A stretch of DNA of 15,360 nucleotides, from positions 1-15,360 of the forward strand of contig JBEBWT010000046.1 of the NCBI GenBank assembly GCA_040392005.1, given 5' to 3'. Positions 14,010 to 15,360 of this stretch are shown here, piece after piece. This DNA comes from DASRQK01 sp040392005 (GTDB lineage Bacteria > Bacteroidota > Bacteroidia > Sphingobacteriales > Sphingobacteriaceae). Under the pieces are notes generated by a model that saw nothing but the letters and a program-made list of their open reading frames with translations, did no database searches and was not told where the DNA came from. Positions within the stretch are counted from its first letter, which is position 1; the number at the start of each line of letters is the position of its first letter. Made by a program: the position numbers and the translations under genes.

Positions 14010-14804
14010 ATGGCTGAAAATATACACGTACCTACGGTGGCCGAATTGATGGCCAGAGGAGAAGCCCCGGACATTCTGTTCTGGGTGGGTTGTGCTGGCA
14101 GTTTTGACGAGCGTGCGCAGCGTACTACCCGGGATATCTGCAAGATATTGAATCATGTGGGGCTGAATTATGCTATCCTGGGCGCGGAGGAAAACTGCAC
14201 CGGCGATCCTGCCAAACGGGCCGGCAACGAATTCCTGTTCCAGATGCAGGCGATGATGAATATTCAGGTGCTGGACGGGTATCAGATCCGGAAGATCGTG
14301 ACGGCCTGCCCGCATTGTTTCAACACCATCAAAAATGAATACCCTGCTTTGGGCGGGCATTATGAGGTGATCCACCATTCGCAGTTAATCCAGCAATTGA
14401 TCGACGAGGGGAAGCTGAAAGCTGAGGGCGGAGAGTCTTTCAAAGGGAAGAGGATCACCTATCATGATCCCTGTTATCTGGGTCGGGGCAACGGCGTTTA
14501 TGAAGCCCCCCGGAGGGCTTTGGAAGTGCTGGATGCGGATCTGGTGGAGATGCGCCGCTGCAAGAGCAATGGCCTGTGCTGCGGGGCGGGCGGTGCCCAG
14601 ATGTTCAAGGAACCGGAGCGGGGAAACAAGGATATCAATGTGGAACGGATCGAAGAAGCCCTGGAGACCAAACCGCAGATCGTGGCTGCCTCCTGCCCTT
14701 TCTGCATGACCATGCTCAATGACGGGGTCAAGATCAAAGACAAGGAAAAAGAGGTGCAGGTATTGGATATTGCCGAAATTACCGCCAGGGCCAACGGATT
14801 ATAA
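14010..14804 (+). CDS. CCG-domain Fe-S protein (HdrB/GlpC/LutA type), partner of the preceding membrane protein
   Basis: A 264-residue soluble protein made of two CCG (cysteine-rich, PF02754) domains. The first has Cys28 (WVGCAG), Cys63 (ENCTGDPAKR, a single Cys where the classic motif has CCG) and Cys100/Cys103 (CPHC). The second is complete: Cys155 (DPCYLGR), Cys190-Cys191-Gly192 (LCCGAGG) and Cys229/Cys232 (CPFC). In HdrB such domains hold non-cubane 4Fe-4S clusters. In the single-chain EMO/EtfD both domains follow the ferredoxin motifs that here sit at the end of the upstream protein, so the two chains should form one membrane-bound complex. Seventy bases separate the genes. The single-Cys first motif suggests only the second site binds the special cluster, as I recall for this branch. 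Confidence 0.9.
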   Translation: MAENIHVPTVAELMARGEAPDILFWVGCAGSFDERAQRTTRDICKILNHVGLNYAILGAEENCTGDPAKRAGNEFLFQMQAMMNIQVLDGYQIRKIVTACPHCFNTIKNEYPALGGHYEVIHHSQLIQQLIDEGKLKAEGGESFKGKRITYHDPCYLGRGNGVYEAPRRALEVLDADLVEMRRCKSNGLCCGAGGAQMFKEPERGNKDINVERIEEALETKPQIVAASCPFCMTMLNDGVKIKDKEKEVQVLDIAEITARANGL

Positions 14805-14830
14805 TTCAAATCTCCGTATATTCGCCTGTT

Positions 14831-15360
14831 ATGCTGATCCGGATTTACGAAGACAACCCCAACGAAAAAAGCATCGCCCAGGTCGTGGATATCCTGCGAA
14901 AGGGTGGTGTGGTGATCTATCCCACTGATACGGTCTATGGTCTGGGCTGTGATATCAACAACCAGAAAGCGATCGAGCAGGTGTGTGCGATCCGCGGCAT
15001 CAAACCAGAAAAAGCCAATCTTTCTTTTGTCTGCTATGATCTGACGGATATTTCCCAATATACCAAACCCTTTGATACGGCTACCTTCCGGGTACTGAAA
15101 AAAGCCCTGCCGGGTCCCTTCACATTTATATTTAATGCCAGCAATCAGGTGCCGAAACTCCTTTCTTCAAAGAAAAAAACGGTGGGTATCCGGGTGCCGG
15201 ACAACCGCATCGCACGGGAAATCGTGCGCCAGTTGGGCAACCCCATTGTTTCCGCTTCCATCCACGATGATGATGAGATTCTGGAATATTCAACCGATCC
15301 GGAGTTGATCCATGAAAAATATGGGGAGATTGTGGATGCGGTGATCGACGGGGGCTACGG
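14831..15360 (+). CDS. YrdC-family protein of the YciO type (threonylcarbamoyl-AMP synthase-like), cut by the window edge
   Basis: The first 176 codons are present; the gene continues past the right edge and normally totals about 200-210 residues. It has the YrdC fold signatures VVIYPTDTVYGLGCD (27-41), a Lys-rich nucleotide-binding segment IRGIKPEKANLSFVCYDL (54-71), LPGPFTFIF (93-101) and KKKTVGIRVPDN (114-125). YrdC/TsaC/Sua5 enzymes make threonylcarbamoyl-AMP for the t6A modification of tRNA. This one follows the YciO branch: where TsaC has a Ser-Ala-Asn motif it reads VSASIHDDDEI (140-150). It would be annotated as threonylcarbamoyl-AMP synthase, but YciO has been reported to be much weaker at synthesis, so its role is less certain. 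It starts 27 bases after the CCG gene and may be co-transcribed with it. Confidence 0.92.
   Translation, partial: MLIRIYEDNPNEKSIAQVVDILRKGGVVIYPTDTVYGLGCDINNQKAIEQVCAIRGIKPEKANLSFVCYDLTDISQYTKPFDTATFRVLKKALPGPFTFIFNASNQVPKLLSSKKKTVGIRVPDNRIAREIVRQLGNPIVSASIHDDDEILEYSTDPELIHEKYGEIVDAVIDGGY

Noticed and set aside
14817..14824. TATATTCG as a promoter box for the YciO-type gene
   Set aside because: One mismatch and no TTG at the right distance; the gene probably reads through from upstream.
1..15360. CRISPR array, tRNA, rRNA, prophage or transposase
   Set aside because: No regularly spaced repeats, no cloverleaf or rRNA-like sequence, and no mobile-element protein in any frame.

Overview
The window is ordinary chromosomal DNA from a member of the Bacteroidota, possibly a Saprospirales- or Chitinophagales-like lineage. 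The phylum call rests on a DUF6089 outer-membrane-type protein between NAD kinase and undecaprenyl pyrophosphate synthase genes, two OmpH/Skp genes directly behind bamA, an adjacent pair resembling the glycine-lipid acyltransferases GlsB/GlsA, and promoters of the TTG-N19/20-TAnnTTTG type. The finer placement is a guess. I see no phage, transposase, CRISPR array, tRNA or rRNA. Apart from the window's left edge, everything looks like vertically inherited core genome, and I found no convincing new multi-gene system.

Layout. (1) Positions 1-71: a perfect 19-bp inverted repeat around a GC-rich centre, cut by the window edge. (2) 90-2355, minus strand: a compact operon of an ECF sigma factor, a four-helix membrane protein that is a candidate unconventional anti-sigma factor, and an exported serine hydrolase. 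A TGTAAC-N16-CGTC element upstream suggests that the sigma factor controls its own gene. (3) 2471-3049, plus: a small unrecognised protein with one N-terminal membrane segment and a low-complexity middle. (4) 3075-4860, minus: a two-gene aminolipid synthesis operon (GlsA/GlsB- or OlsA/OlsB-like) with a strong promoter match. (5) 4999-12354, plus: a cell-envelope cluster of CBS-domain protein, NAD kinase, DUF6089 protein, UppS, BamA and two OmpH/Skp-like chaperones. It is followed by a nested hairpin and a 38-nt perfect palindrome with a T run that should terminate it. (6) 12647-14804, plus: a membrane protein with a cytochrome-b-like domain and two 4Fe-4S clusters, then a CCG-domain protein. 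Together they look like a split version of the single-chain ETF:menaquinone oxidoreductase (EMO/EtfD). (7) 14831 to the right edge: the start of a YciO-type YrdC-family protein.

How the parts fit. Blocks 4 and 5 are about building the envelope: aminolipids, polyprenyl carrier for peptidoglycan and surface glycans, the outer-membrane insertase, and its periplasmic chaperones. Block 6 would feed electrons from flavoprotein dehydrogenases, possibly fatty-acid oxidation, into the quinone pool. Block 2 is a signalling unit whose stimulus is not visible here. The least explained items are the putative anti-sigma factor, the edge palindrome, and the structured 292-bp spacer between 12355 and 12646.
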